Made by a program: the position numbers and the translations under genes. DNA of 64,000 nucleotides from Hallerella succinigenes (GTDB lineage: Bacteria > Fibrobacterota > Fibrobacteria > Fibrobacterales > Fibrobacteraceae), in the NCBI RefSeq assembly GCF_002797675.1, contig NZ_PGEX01000001.1, positions 3,063,023 to 3,127,022 on the forward strand. Direction: 5' to 3'. Shown piece by piece: positions 19,893 to 29,824 of the stretch (position 1 is its first letter; each line of letters begins with the position of its first letter). Below the pieces are notes generated by a model, which searched no databases, had not been told where the DNA came from, and worked only from the letters and a program-made list of their open reading frames with translations.

Positions 19893-20560
19893 TCTGCTTT
19901 ATACCCCACGTTTCGAACTGTCTGGATCAAAAAAGCCTGTTCGCCGAGTTTCTGTCGAAGCGTTTTCACATGCATGTCTACGGTACGCGTGTCCATATCA
20001 AAATCAATCCCCCAGATTTTTTCAAGAATCTGCTGTCTCGAAAAAACAATTCCGGGATTTCCAATCAGGAGCTTTAAGAGTTCATATTCTTTGAACGTGA
20101 GTTCCACCGGATTTCCGCCTACCGTCACCGCATGGCGTTTGTCGTCAATACTCACGTCTCCCAAAGAGACCTGCACAGCATCTTCCGCACGCCCCTTTCC
20201 AAAACGGCGCAGAACCGCTCTCACGCGGGAAATCAATTCAAGGATTCCAAAAGGTTTTGCCATGTAATCGTCTGCGCCGAGGTCCAAGCCCTTGACCTTG
20301 TCGAGTTCCGTTCCTTTGGCGGTCAACATAATGACTGGAATATTCCGCGTATTTTCTTGACTGCGGAGTCGCTTGAGAATGCTCAAGCCATCTTCTCCTG
20401 GCAACATGATGTCCAAAATAAACAGCTCTGGAAGATCCATTTTTAACTGTTCGTCCATCGCCTTTCCGCAGTCAAAAGCCATGACTTCAAAGCCACTGCT
20501 TTTTAAAGCGTAGCTTTCCATTTCACGCACTTCCGCATCATCTTCTACGATATAAATCAT
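19889..20560 (-). CDS. phoB: OmpR/PhoB-family response regulator
   Basis: 223 residues from the ATG at 20560, which overlaps the transporter stop as ATGA. The receiver has the acidic pair in IVEDDAEV, the phospho-acceptor Asp in FILDIMLPGEDG and the Lys in AKPFG. The C-terminal winged helix (about 125-223) includes LTFKEYELLKLL, QQILEKIWG, DMHVKTLRQKLG and IQTVRNVGYK. It is expected to bind the tandem TTTAC repeats at 22900-22936 (inference). Confidence 0.92.
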   Translation of the reverse strand: MIYIVEDDAEVREMESYALKSSGFEVMAFDCGKAMDEQLKMDLPELFILDIMLPGEDGLSILKRLRSQENTRNIPVIMLTAKGTELDKVKGLDLGADDYMAKPFGILELISRVRAVLRRFGKGRAEDAVQVSLGDVSIDDKRHAVTVGGNPVELTFKEYELLKLLIGNPGIVFSRQQILEKIWGIDFDMDTRTVDMHVKTLRQKLGEQAFLIQTVRNVGYKAE

Positions 20561-22815
20561 ACGTTTGCCGCTGAGGTTTGAGGTTTCACCGTTAAAAATT
20601 TTTTGCTGGCTTTGGCAACGGAGCAGACTGCATCGATCAAAGCCCAAGACTCATAAAGAATAGTTAAATAAAGTATTTCGGAACGAATGTTCTCGGAGCT
20701 TTTCCGCATCATTTCGGATTTACGCTCTGCAAAAAATTTCGAACCTTCCGCACGGAGCTTGTCTCGCACGGCGTCGTAAAGTTCAAACTGCATCGATTCT
20801 ACCATGTCGGCGGTTTCTTCGACAAGGGCCTTTACCCTTATTGCCGAACGCAGTAAAAATTTCCGCTTATCGTTCCCTTCAATGACGCAGAACGCATTGT
20901 CTACGTGCATTTTGCAAGACGAAGAGATTTGCTGTAAGCAGAAGAGAGCGTCTCCCATGAAATCATTTGCCTGGTAAAGGAAGAAGTTTTTCACAACCAT
21001 GTCTTCTTGAGCAAGGCGTTCCGTGCAGAGCGAACCATGGCGACGGTTCCGTTCGATGTGCTTTTTCAAAATCTTAATTTGTTTGTGTACCGAGCGGAGT
21101 TTGCTTAAGTCTTCCCGCAAAAAACCGACAATGATTTTTTCGTAGCAGTCCGCACTCCAACGAAGGACTTCACTCCATTCGCCACGGCTGTAATCCTGAA
21201 TTAACGGGTAAACCTTGGTTTCGGGACTTGCCGCTAGAATCTTTTCAAAGCGTTCCGCCGTTTTATCCTTTTTATTTTCACGATACTTGAGATTTGAGCG
21301 CACCAGAATAAAAATCACCACGGCAAAGAGTGCAAAAATCACCGGAAGGCCGCCAAAGTAAAGCACAGAAGCAACCAGCGAAGCACTTGCAAAAGCGGCA
21401 AACGCGGTCAAGAACCAGCCACCGATCACCGAAAGCACTCCCGTAATGCGATAGACCGCCGTTTCACGATTCCAGGCTCTATCTGCAAGGCTTGTACCCA
21501 TCGCCACCATGAAGGTAACATAGGTTGTCGAAAGGGGAAGTTTTAACGATGTGCCAAGCGCAATCAAGGAACTGGCAAGCATCAAGTTCACACAGGCGCG
21601 CAGCAAATCAAAGGCCGCCCCATCCTCTTCCAAGATCATTTCCTTCGTATTGAAGCGCTCTTCAATTTTAGAAGAAAGGCTTTCCGGAATTCGAGCCGAA
21701 ATGAACTTTGCAACGCCGTTCGAGCCACGGACCAGAGCTCTCGCCACCGGATTCGTTCCAAAGATTTCATCGGAAGAAGTCTGCGAAGCGAGCGATACCG
21801 AAGTCTGCACCACCTTCTTTGCCTTTTTCGAAAAAACGAGCGAAATCACCATGGTAACTCCGGCAATCATCAACAAGTACCACTGCCCAGGTTCCGACTT
21901 GAGCAAGAACGCCATATTGTAATTCGCCGGCGTTCCCGAATCTTCAAGCAAATGCTGCAACGAAGAAAGGCTCGTCAGCGGAACGCCCACAAAGTTCACC
22001 AGGTCGTTTCCCGCAAAGGCGAGAGCCAGCGAGAAAGTGCCAAACGCAATGATCAACTTCAGCACATTGACTTTGATCGCATGCAAAAGATGGCAAAGCA
22101 GAAAGAATCCAACAAACATGAAAACAAGCAAAGCTCTTTCGTTTTCCGCCATAAAAGCCCTGTAGCCATCACCCACAAAGCTCATGTTCTTCAAGCCCTT
22201 CACAAGGATAAAGTAAAAGATCGAGGTCAGGGAAATACTTCCAAAAATACCGACGAAATACCGCAGATTCTTGCGATACCCGAACGAAAATACAAGGCGC
22301 GTCACATACTGCACCGCAAGCCCCACCACAAAAGCGATCGCCACAGAAAGGAAAATGCCCATGATCACGGTGAACGCTTTCGTCGTATTGATCAAATTCC
22401 CCAGTTCCAAAGTATCATCGCCGATAATTTTTATGCAGGCAATCGCCACCGAGGCGCCCAACAGTTCAAAGACCATCGAAACCGTTGTCGAGGTCGGCAT
22501 CCCCAGCGTATTGAAAATATCGAGCAAAATCACATCGGTAAACATCACCGCAGCAAAAACGCACATCAGTTCCGCAAAGGTGTAATACTGCGGCATGTAA
22601 ATACCATGCCTTGCGATATCCATCATTCCGCTGCTGAACGTCGCTCCGCAAAAAACGCCAATCGCTGCAAAAACCATCAACGTTTTGAATCGGAACGCTT
22701 TACAACCGACAGCCGAACTCAAGAAATTGACCGCATCATTGCTCACGCCCACAAAAAGATCAAAAAGGGCTAAAGTTAAAAGCATGGCTACAAGAATTAC
22801 GTAAAAAGTCATCAT
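20557..22815 (-). CDS. Inorganic phosphate transporter, PiT family, with PhoU-like C-terminal domain
   Basis: 752 residues, far longer than usual PiT proteins (about 420-530). Twelve or so membrane helices occupy about 1-510. The two PiT signatures are GVSNDAVNFLSSAVG near residue 26 and FAGNDLVNFVGVPL near residue 268; the Asn-Asp pair is kept in each. From about 525 to 740 the protein is soluble and helical, with features such as FEKILAASPET and ETADMVESMQFELY. This fits a fused PhoU-like regulatory domain. It is the first gene of the operon with phoB and phoR. Confidence 0.87.
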   Translation of the reverse strand: MMTFYVILVAMLLTLALFDLFVGVSNDAVNFLSSAVGCKAFRFKTLMVFAAIGVFCGATFSSGMMDIARHGIYMPQYYTFAELMCVFAAVMFTDVILLDIFNTLGMPTSTTVSMVFELLGASVAIACIKIIGDDTLELGNLINTTKAFTVIMGIFLSVAIAFVVGLAVQYVTRLVFSFGYRKNLRYFVGIFGSISLTSIFYFILVKGLKNMSFVGDGYRAFMAENERALLVFMFVGFFLLCHLLHAIKVNVLKLIIAFGTFSLALAFAGNDLVNFVGVPLTSLSSLQHLLEDSGTPANYNMAFLLKSEPGQWYLLMIAGVTMVISLVFSKKAKKVVQTSVSLASQTSSDEIFGTNPVARALVRGSNGVAKFISARIPESLSSKIEERFNTKEMILEEDGAAFDLLRACVNLMLASSLIALGTSLKLPLSTTYVTFMVAMGTSLADRAWNRETAVYRITGVLSVIGGWFLTAFAAFASASLVASVLYFGGLPVIFALFAVVIFILVRSNLKYRENKKDKTAERFEKILAASPETKVYPLIQDYSRGEWSEVLRWSADCYEKIIVGFLREDLSKLRSVHKQIKILKKHIERNRRHGSLCTERLAQEDMVVKNFFLYQANDFMGDALFCLQQISSSCKMHVDNAFCVIEGNDKRKFLLRSAIRVKALVEETADMVESMQFELYDAVRDKLRAEGSKFFAERKSEMMRKSSENIRSEILYLTILYESWALIDAVCSVAKASKKFLTVKPQTSAANV

Positions 22816-22899
22816 AAAAACCTCTTGCTATTAAGGTAAAATGACGCCAAAACAACCTCAAGTGAACAAAGCAAGGATTTCCAAAGGTTTTATTCTCCC

Positions 22900-22936
22900 T
22901 TTACAAATAATTTACCCGACTTTACATAGATTTTAC
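22900..22936. promoter_or_regulatory. PHO-box-like tandem repeat
   Basis: Four TTTAC units start at 22900, 22911, 22921 and 22932, a spacing of 11, 10 and 11 bases. PhoB/PhoP-type regulators bind such helical-repeat direct repeats. It lies 85 bases before the transporter start and about 105 bases before the beta-helix protein start, so it could serve either or both. Confidence 0.6.
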
Positions 22937-23040
22937 AAAACAAGACTTAGCCAATTCCATCCCCTTCCTTTAGGTTTCTGTGGAAAAAACGCATTTACCT
23001 TGTAAAATAGTGTTTATATTCTAAATAAGGTGTAAAACCG

Positions 23041-26000
23041 ATGAGGTATTCGGTGAGTCGATTTTTTGTTCTGTTTTTGTGTTTTTCTTGTTCCGTGCTC
23101 TTTGCCCAGGTCCGTTTTCCCCATGGATCTGGTGTCGTAGACATTACTAAAGCTCCCTATAACGCCAAAAATGACGGTAAAACAGATATTACCGATATTT
23201 TGCAGCAGGCTTTGGACGACCATCCGAACGGAAACTACATCATTTACCTTCCCCACGGTAATTACCTTATTTCTAAACAAATCAGCTGGCCGCAGGCGGA
23301 AAAGGAAAAAGAATCCTATCGCAGAACGATCCTTCAAGGCGAAAGCATGGGCGGAACGATTATCACCATGCAAAACGAAGCCTATGGATTCGATAATCCA
23401 GACGCTCCCCGAGCCATGTTCTACACCGGCATGGGCGACTATTCACATGAACGAAACGCCATCCGTGACGTTACCATGCACACGGGTAAGCGCAATCCGG
23501 GTCTCATCGGCATTCGTTTTAACGCAAGCTACCAGGGAAACATTACCAATGTGAAAATCATTTCCGATGACGGCAAAGGCGTAGCCGGTATCGACATGAA
23601 TTATACAGACAACATCGGTCCGCTGTACATCAAGAATGTGGAAATCCGCGGTTTTGACGTCGGTATTCTCACAGGTTTCCCCATGTCGGGCATGACGCTT
23701 GAACACATTTCTCTTCAAAACCAAAAGAAATACGGTATCGAAAATCACGACCAGGTTTTGACTATCCGCAACCTGAGAAGCCGCAACTCCGTTCCTGCCA
23801 TTGCGAACTTTGGCGAAAACGCACTGCTCACAATGATAGGCGGCGCCCTAGAATACAACGGCAAAAAGAAGCCGAATATTCCGGCGATTTACAACGAAGG
23901 GTATCTCTTTGCCCGAGACATTGCTACGAGCCGCTACGCCCAGGCGATTGAAGAACGCGGCCCTGCAAGCGGTGAAGGCCTCAAAGGCCCGGAAATCATT
24001 GAATACTCTTCCGATATTCCGACCAACCTTTGTCATTCTCCGCAATATTCCTTTAAGCTTTCCGTCGCCGAAACCCTGATTCCGATGGAACAGGATGCAG
24101 ACCAGTGGGTCGGCATTCAGGGCGATTACGGCGCAACCGCCGGAACGGGTAGCGACGATTCCAAGTCCATTCAGCAGGCGATCGACGACGGTGCAGAAAC
24201 CATTTACTTCACCCCGGGCGGCCGTTACACCATCAACCGAGATATCCATATTCGCAACCGCGTCCGCCGTTTGATTGGTACCGAAGCAACCATCGACGGA
24301 ACCGGCAAATTCATCATCGAAAACAGCGCATTTAAAGAAATCACTTTCGAACGTTTTGCCGAATTCGGCGCAGGTATTGTCCACAAGGCTCCGCAGACCT
24401 TGATCTTAAAGAATATGAAAGTCAAGGAATACGAAAGCGCCCCGAAAGGCGCGGGCGACCTTTACATGGAAGACATCGCCATCAACCGACTCGTAATCAA
24501 CCTGCAACATGTCTGGGCTCGCAGCCTTTACATGGATAACGACATCAAAACAAAGATTGTGAACAACGGCGGCACCCTTTGGGTACTCGGCCTCACCGCC
24601 GCAAACGGCAATACGGTGCTGCACAACCGCGACCACGGCGAAGCGGAACTTCTCGGCGTCCATGTGATTTCAAACCGCAAAGCAAAGCTTTACCCGATGT
24701 TTGTCAATGATAGCGCAAGCCTCTCCGTGGAAGGGCTCCGCGAATCCTTGATGCACGGGAACGCCTTCCCGAAAATCGCCGAAGAAACCCGCAACGGCAA
24801 AACCAAGATTCTCGAATCCAAGAACCTCTTAAAGAATCCGTCCGGCGGTACCATGATGACGCTCTTCGTCGGCTATGTTCCCAAAGTAGGCTCGAACGAA
24901 GCTCCGGAAGTCGAAAGTGCAGAAGACATGATTCTTTTGCAGTCCGACAAGGCAAAGCTTTCTGGCAAAGTCTATGACGATGGCCGCGGAAGCAAAGGTT
25001 ACTGCATCGATCCGGTCGTTTGGAAAAAGCTTTCCGGTCCGGGCAAGGTCGTTTTCTCGGACGAAAAGGATTACGAAACCGATGTCACATTCTCTTACAG
25101 CGGGCGTTATAACATCACCTTTACCGCAAATGACGGCGAGCTAAAAGCCACCGACACAACGCACATCTACGTCTTTGACCTGCGCACGACCACCAAGGAC
25201 CACAGCGGAAACGGCGTAGCATCGGGGCGCGGCATGGATACCTGGATTTCGGAATTCGACGGCTACATGACTCACGCAGACGATTCGCTTTTGCAAATCG
25301 GTTACAGCAAGGAGGGTGCAAGCGCAAAGATCTACCTCAAGTTCGATGTTTCCGCCATTCCGGGCCCGATTTCCGATGCGGCCCTGCAGCTCTCTGTTCC
25401 AGAGGATCCGCGCTACAAAAACAAGAAGCAACCGGTTCTTTGGAACGTCTTCGGTCTTTTGGAAGAACCGGGCAAGGATTTCGGTGACGGCATCGCTCCT
25501 GCAGACTGGCAAGAAACCGAAATTACCTGGTACACGGCTCCTGCAAACCAAGACGGTCCGGGTGGCGCATACGTTCCCAAAAAGAGCCGTGGTGGTGGAA
25601 TCGATCCGCGTTACACGACCTTCCTCGGTACGATTAAACCCAATCCGAATGCCGCTTTCGGCACCTTCCTCAAGAGTGCAGCCCTCACGGACTTCATGAA
25701 ACGCAAGCACAAATCAAAGCTCTTCACGTTCATTCTTTCGGCTGTCGCTCCAAGCGATTCAAGCTATTACGTTTACTCGCGCGATGCGGGCAAAGATGTC
25801 GCCCCGGCGCTTTACATCAGCTATTTCGATTCGAACCGAACCGTCAGCGGTGCGCGGACCGAAAGCGCGATCCAGCTGTCGAAGGTGAACATCAACATCG
25901 TTTCACTCGACTGCAACTTTGATTTGACCATCGGCGAACCGCAGTATGTGAAAATCGAAATTTTTAACGAATCGGGAAAGTTCATTCAGCAACTGTGCGG

Positions 26001-26130
26001 ACGTGAACTCGAAAGCGAAAAGAAGTACACGTTCAAATTCAAGGCACGAGACTTCCCCACGGGAAAATACACTCTCAAGGTTTCTGGCGAATCCTTCTCC
26101 AAGGAAGAAAAGTTCTATATCTTGAACTAG
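23041..26130 (+). CDS. Large secreted beta-helix (pectate-lyase-superfamily/GH55-like) protein
   Basis: 1029 residues. A signal peptide (VLFLCFSCSVLFAQ region) precedes two pectate-lyase-3-type right-handed helix domains. These begin at VVDITKAPYNAKNDGKTD (about 25) and QGDYGATAGTGSDDSKS (about 360), the double arrangement seen in GH55 beta-1,3-glucanases. A PKD/Ig-like part (about 620-720) follows. Next is a DNRLRE/CBM96-like domain (about 730-930, with YLKFDVSAIPG and WQETEITWYTAP). The protein ends in a short sorting-type Ig domain (VKIEIFNESGKFIQQL to the end). It likely acts on a plant or fungal polysaccharide outside the cell; catalytic residues were not identified. Confidence 0.8.
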   Translation: MRYSVSRFFVLFLCFSCSVLFAQVRFPHGSGVVDITKAPYNAKNDGKTDITDILQQALDDHPNGNYIIYLPHGNYLISKQISWPQAEKEKESYRRTILQGESMGGTIITMQNEAYGFDNPDAPRAMFYTGMGDYSHERNAIRDVTMHTGKRNPGLIGIRFNASYQGNITNVKIISDDGKGVAGIDMNYTDNIGPLYIKNVEIRGFDVGILTGFPMSGMTLEHISLQNQKKYGIENHDQVLTIRNLRSRNSVPAIANFGENALLTMIGGALEYNGKKKPNIPAIYNEGYLFARDIATSRYAQAIEERGPASGEGLKGPEIIEYSSDIPTNLCHSPQYSFKLSVAETLIPMEQDADQWVGIQGDYGATAGTGSDDSKSIQQAIDDGAETIYFTPGGRYTINRDIHIRNRVRRLIGTEATIDGTGKFIIENSAFKEITFERFAEFGAGIVHKAPQTLILKNMKVKEYESAPKGAGDLYMEDIAINRLVINLQHVWARSLYMDNDIKTKIVNNGGTLWVLGLTAANGNTVLHNRDHGEAELLGVHVISNRKAKLYPMFVNDSASLSVEGLRESLMHGNAFPKIAEETRNGKTKILESKNLLKNPSGGTMMTLFVGYVPKVGSNEAPEVESAEDMILLQSDKAKLSGKVYDDGRGSKGYCIDPVVWKKLSGPGKVVFSDEKDYETDVTFSYSGRYNITFTANDGELKATDTTHIYVFDLRTTTKDHSGNGVASGRGMDTWISEFDGYMTHADDSLLQIGYSKEGASAKIYLKFDVSAIPGPISDAALQLSVPEDPRYKNKKQPVLWNVFGLLEEPGKDFGDGIAPADWQETEITWYTAPANQDGPGGAYVPKKSRGGGIDPRYTTFLGTIKPNPNAAFGTFLKSAALTDFMKRKHKSKLFTFILSAVAPSDSSYYVYSRDAGKDVAPALYISYFDSNRTVSGARTESAIQLSKVNINIVSLDCNFDLTIGEPQYVKIEIFNESGKFIQQLCGRELESEKKYTFKFKARDFPTGKYTLKVSGESFSKEEKFYILN

Positions 26131-26139
26131 GTGATTATG

Positions 26140-27753
26140 ATGTTGGTATCGAAGCATTTTTTTAGACTGTTTCCGTTTGCACTCCTTTCCGCGCTGATCG
26201 GCTGCGGAAGCGACAGTAGCACATCGGCAGGCGAAGAATCCTCTTCTTCGGAATCTTCCTCCTCGGTGGAACCCTCCAGTTCCTATTCAAATCGCTTGGA
26301 CGTCGCTTATGCAGACTCTTTGACAAATGATACGTTGAAGATTACCCAAGGAGATTCCCTGCGAACTTCGTACAAATTATTCCTCGGCGAATATTCCAAG
26401 GGAACGCTCATCCGCATCATCGGTAAAAAATCCGGCGGCCATGCGGATTCGCTCTTTGTCCGTGAAGAACAGGGTACAATCCTTATCCCGGAATCTTATA
26501 CGCTCGATGAGAACGGCGATACCACTTATAGCACCCAGAACCTTTACACAGTTCTCGGCACCGACGAATACACTGTGACAAATTTCGTCACGACAGCAGA
26601 ATCCGGATTCTACTATGTCGATATTCCTCAAGTCAGCTTGGACAAGGATTCGACATACACAATTCGCATCGCCGCTGAAATGTACCCGGGATACTTCTCC
26701 TACACAGGCGACTCGTCCACCGTGGATCTTTCCCTCGGCGATACAATCCACGGAGTCTTCCTGCTCGGCGAATCGGCGAAAAAAGCGATCATCCACTTCA
26801 CCGCAGAAACCGGCAAGAGCATTAACGTGAACGTCACCGGAAAGTCTCTTGTCAGCATCGACCTCCAGAAGGAAGATGCAACCATCGCGACAGGCACTTC
26901 TTCGATCGACGAACAGATTCTCCCGAAAGCTTCGTGCGATTACTCGGTCCAAATCACTCCGCAATCGTTCCCCAACTACCAGACAGGCCCATACGCCTAT
27001 TTCACAATCATCACCACTTCCCGAAACTTGGAACAGGGCGAATACTTTGCAAACCCGGACTCCATTCAAAAAGTCGGCGACACGCTCACCATTGTCCGCG
27101 AACGTAACGACGCCGCCAAGTATTACTTGTATCAGGAGCAATACGTTTGGCTTGCCGACCTCGCCCAGGGCGATAGCATCCTCATTTATCACGATATCGA
27201 AGGCTATTACACCGGAGCAAGCTACCCGGCAACCTACACCGTGTTGAATGCAGAAGGCGATTCCGTGGCAAACATTACCGCCACAAGCCCCGAATTCATC
27301 GCCCCGGAAAAGGGAGCCTATTACCTGCACTATGTGCGCCTGAACTCCCCACCGAAAACCGAAAGCCAGGAACTCACCCTCAAAGCGGTCATCCAGCGTT
27401 TGAACTACGTGACGAAGTTCAGCTTCTACGATGAAGAAAAGGAAAAAGAACTCCAAAGCAAGAGCGCATCCATCGGCGATACCCTCTACTTCGAAAGCCT
27501 GACTCTCCGGGCAGAACCTTCCGACGTGAGCAACTACGCCCTCTGGTACACCCCGTGCGCAGATCTAAACTTTATCCAGTCCTCCTACACGGAAGGTTCC
27601 TGCGAAAGCTACGGAACGGAACAGCTTTTGAGCGCAACGAACATCGCTATCACAAGCGACGCCTCCCATGCAGGCGAAATTATCCGCCTAATTGCCCAAA
27701 GCAAGGCCGATCCGCGTGCCAGAGACACCTTAATCGTGTACATCAACGAATAA
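26140..27753 (+). CDS. Lipoprotein with Ser-rich linker, function unknown
   Basis: 537 residues from the ATG at 26140; AGGTGA at 26129-26134 suits this ATG better than the one at 26137. The lipobox LIGC gives a lipid anchor, followed by a Fibrobacter-style Ser/Glu linker (GEESSSSESSSSVEPSSS). The rest is beta-rich and repetitive, with segments such as GDTIHGVFLLGESAKKAIIH and GDSILIYHDIEGYY that look like pre-peptidase C-type or Ig-like sandwich domains (tentative). It starts 9 bases after the beta-helix gene, so the two are probably co-expressed. Confidence 0.78.
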   Translation: MLVSKHFFRLFPFALLSALIGCGSDSSTSAGEESSSSESSSSVEPSSSYSNRLDVAYADSLTNDTLKITQGDSLRTSYKLFLGEYSKGTLIRIIGKKSGGHADSLFVREEQGTILIPESYTLDENGDTTYSTQNLYTVLGTDEYTVTNFVTTAESGFYYVDIPQVSLDKDSTYTIRIAAEMYPGYFSYTGDSSTVDLSLGDTIHGVFLLGESAKKAIIHFTAETGKSINVNVTGKSLVSIDLQKEDATIATGTSSIDEQILPKASCDYSVQITPQSFPNYQTGPYAYFTIITTSRNLEQGEYFANPDSIQKVGDTLTIVRERNDAAKYYLYQEQYVWLADLAQGDSILIYHDIEGYYTGASYPATYTVLNAEGDSVANITATSPEFIAPEKGAYYLHYVRLNSPPKTESQELTLKAVIQRLNYVTKFSFYDEEKEKELQSKSASIGDTLYFESLTLRAEPSDVSNYALWYTPCADLNFIQSSYTEGSCESYGTEQLLSATNIAITSDASHAGEIIRLIAQSKADPRARDTLIVYINE

Positions 27754-27860
27754 AAAAGACATTTGGCGAAAGATTTACTATCTTTTCCCTACCCTGAAAT
27801 GCCGCGCCAAGCTCTGCCAGCGTCTCAGGTTTAACTAAAGAGCTTCCTTTCGAGGTAACA

Positions 27861-28466
27861 ATGTCCTCTTATCGTGGACCCAAAGCTAAGGTCGCCCGCT
27901 CTCTCGGGCTCGCAACCACCCAAAAGACCCAAAAGGTTCTGGACCGTCGCAATTTCGGACCTGGCCAGCACGGTCAAGATCGTAAGAAGTCCGCTTCCGT
28001 TTACAAGCAACAGCTTGTTGAAAAGCAGCGCCTTCGCTTTACATACAACATTTCCGAAGCACAGATGGCTAAGACTTATGCCGAAGCCAACCGTCGTGAA
28101 GGTTCTGCAGGTGATAACCTGATGGTTCTTCTCGAAACCCGTCTTGACGCACTCGTCTTCCGTATGGGTTTTGCTCGTACCATTTTCGCTGCTCGTCAGT
28201 ATGTCGCTCACGGTCACTTCTCCGTGAACGGTGTTCGTAGCTTCTCCCCGAGCCGTCTCGTTAAGGTCGGCGACGTGATCGCTGTTCGTGAACGTTCCAA
28301 GAACCACGTTCAGATCAAGGAAGCTCTCGAAAACGCTCCGGCTCTCCCGGAATACGTGACCGTGGATAAGGACAAGATGGAAGGCAAGCTCGTGGCTACC
28401 CCGCTCCGCGCTCAGATTCCGGTCCAGCTCCAGGAACAGCTCGTGGTCGAATACTATTCTCGTTAA
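27861..28466 (+). CDS. rpsD: 30S ribosomal protein S4
   Basis: 201 residues. The S4 RNA-binding domain is clear: LETRLDALVFRMGFARTIFAARQYVAHGHFSVNG. The N-terminus (MSSYRGPKAKVARSLG) lacks the zinc-binding Cys cluster, so it is a C-minus form. It nucleates 30S assembly. It stands alone rather than in the rpsM-rpsK-rpoA operon, between a lipoprotein gene and its own terminator. Codon use is strongly biased (CGT, GGT, AAG), as in highly expressed genes. Confidence 0.97.
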   Translation: MSSYRGPKAKVARSLGLATTQKTQKVLDRRNFGPGQHGQDRKKSASVYKQQLVEKQRLRFTYNISEAQMAKTYAEANRREGSAGDNLMVLLETRLDALVFRMGFARTIFAARQYVAHGHFSVNGVRSFSPSRLVKVGDVIAVRERSKNHVQIKEALENAPALPEYVTVDKDKMEGKLVATPLRAQIPVQLQEQLVVEYYSR

Positions 28467-28492
28467 TAGTTCAGCAACCAGCTTTTACAAAA

Positions 28493-28521
28493 AACGCCCG
28501 CAGTCCTGCGAGCGTTTTTTG
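28493..28521 (+). terminator. Terminator after rpsD
   Basis: The arms AACGC-CCGCAG and CTGCG-A-GCGTT form the stem, followed by TTTTTTG. Confidence 0.85.
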
Positions 28522-28591
28522 TTATCCGTTAATGGGTATTCAGTATATACCTAAAGGTTTCCCTTCCGAGCTTTAGAATCATGGATAATTG

Positions 28592-29692
28592 TTAATTTAT
28601 TATCAAACTTTCCCTATAAATTTCCCATACGTCTTCTTTCGAAAGTTCACACGGGGCAAGCTTTAACTTCGAAGAGTTTTCACACATACGCTGTGCAAAG
28701 CATTCGACCGTCGCACGGGGAAGCTCATACGTTCCAATCATAGCCTTCACCATTTCCGCAAACGCGGCGACGTCTTTAAGCTTAAGCAGATCCAAGATTG
28801 TGCGCACGTCCGCCGGCACCGACTTTTCGCAGGCTTTCATGTATGCGGCAAGAAAATACCCCACCGCCTTTCCATGCGGAACACAAAGATTGTACGTAAG
28901 ATCGTAACTCATTCCATGTGGCAAAGCGGTACTCGTATGCACAATGGACATTCCAGCAAGCGTCGAAGCGAGCATCAAATTCTCGTAAAGTTTTTCATCG
29001 ATCGGCGCATCCGAAAGGAGCGCATTCTTATTTTGTTCCCAAATTTTTAATCCGTATTCCGGGAACATGCGATTATAAACATTCGACTGGCTATTCAAAT
29101 AACTTTCAACCATGTGCGAAAGCGCATCGACAGCGGTATTCAGAATCAATTCTTTTTCGGCAAAGGCTAAATACTTGCCGTCTACCAAGGAAAGCGTCGG
29201 AAAAATCTTGCAAGCAATACTCTTCTTGAATCCGCCTTTGCGGTTCGTCAAAACCGATACTGGAGTCGCTTCGGTTCCCGTTCCACAGGTTGTCGGAACA
29301 GCGAGCAGCGGAAGCGTCTTCAAATCCTTCGGCGTATAAAGGCTCGTTTCTGTTTCAGAAGGATTCGCTATCAAAAGCGCAATCGCCTTCGCAGCATCGA
29401 TTGGCGAACCTCCTCCGATTCCAATGACAAAGTCTGCGGCGAAAGCCTTTCCCATTTCTGCCGCACAGGCGACGGTTTCCACCGAAGGATTCTCTTCGAC
29501 TTCGTTAAAAATTTGATATGGAACATTTCCCGACTGCAAAATTTTTAAAACATCATCCAAGGATCCATTTGTTTTTGCGGAATGTTTGCCGGTCACAATC
29601 AACGCTTTTTTGCCTAAGGCAAGCACGTCTTTAGCGTGATGTTGCACGCAATTCTTTTCCACGTAAATATTTGTCGGAATATAAAAACGCAT
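28592..29692 (-). CDS. Iron-type alcohol dehydrogenase
   Basis: 366 residues from the ATG at 29692, which has GGAG upstream; longer in-frame starts lack one. The NAD(P)-binding glycine motif FVIGIGGGSPIDAAKA and metal ligands in NTAVDALSHMVES, TALPHGMSYDL and VPHGKAVGYF match the group III (iron-activated) alcohol dehydrogenases. It reduces aldehydes to alcohols or the reverse; the substrate (butanol, propanediol or other) cannot be read. It stands alone. It might serve redox balance in fermentation (inference). Confidence 0.92.
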   Translation of the reverse strand: MRFYIPTNIYVEKNCVQHHAKDVLALGKKALIVTGKHSAKTNGSLDDVLKILQSGNVPYQIFNEVEENPSVETVACAAEMGKAFAADFVIGIGGGSPIDAAKAIALLIANPSETETSLYTPKDLKTLPLLAVPTTCGTGTEATPVSVLTNRKGGFKKSIACKIFPTLSLVDGKYLAFAEKELILNTAVDALSHMVESYLNSQSNVYNRMFPEYGLKIWEQNKNALLSDAPIDEKLYENLMLASTLAGMSIVHTSTALPHGMSYDLTYNLCVPHGKAVGYFLAAYMKACEKSVPADVRTILDLLKLKDVAAFAEMVKAMIGTYELPRATVECFAQRMCENSSKLKLAPCELSKEDVWEIYRESLIIN

Positions 29693-29824
29693 AAACGCTC
29701 CACGGATTATTTCCAATTTTCCATAATATAATTTACGCATCCAAAATTTTGCAAAAGCTTTTTCAAACGCGATTTATATTTAGAATGCTCGTTATCCGTA
29801 TCATATGTTTTGTGGAATCTTCCT

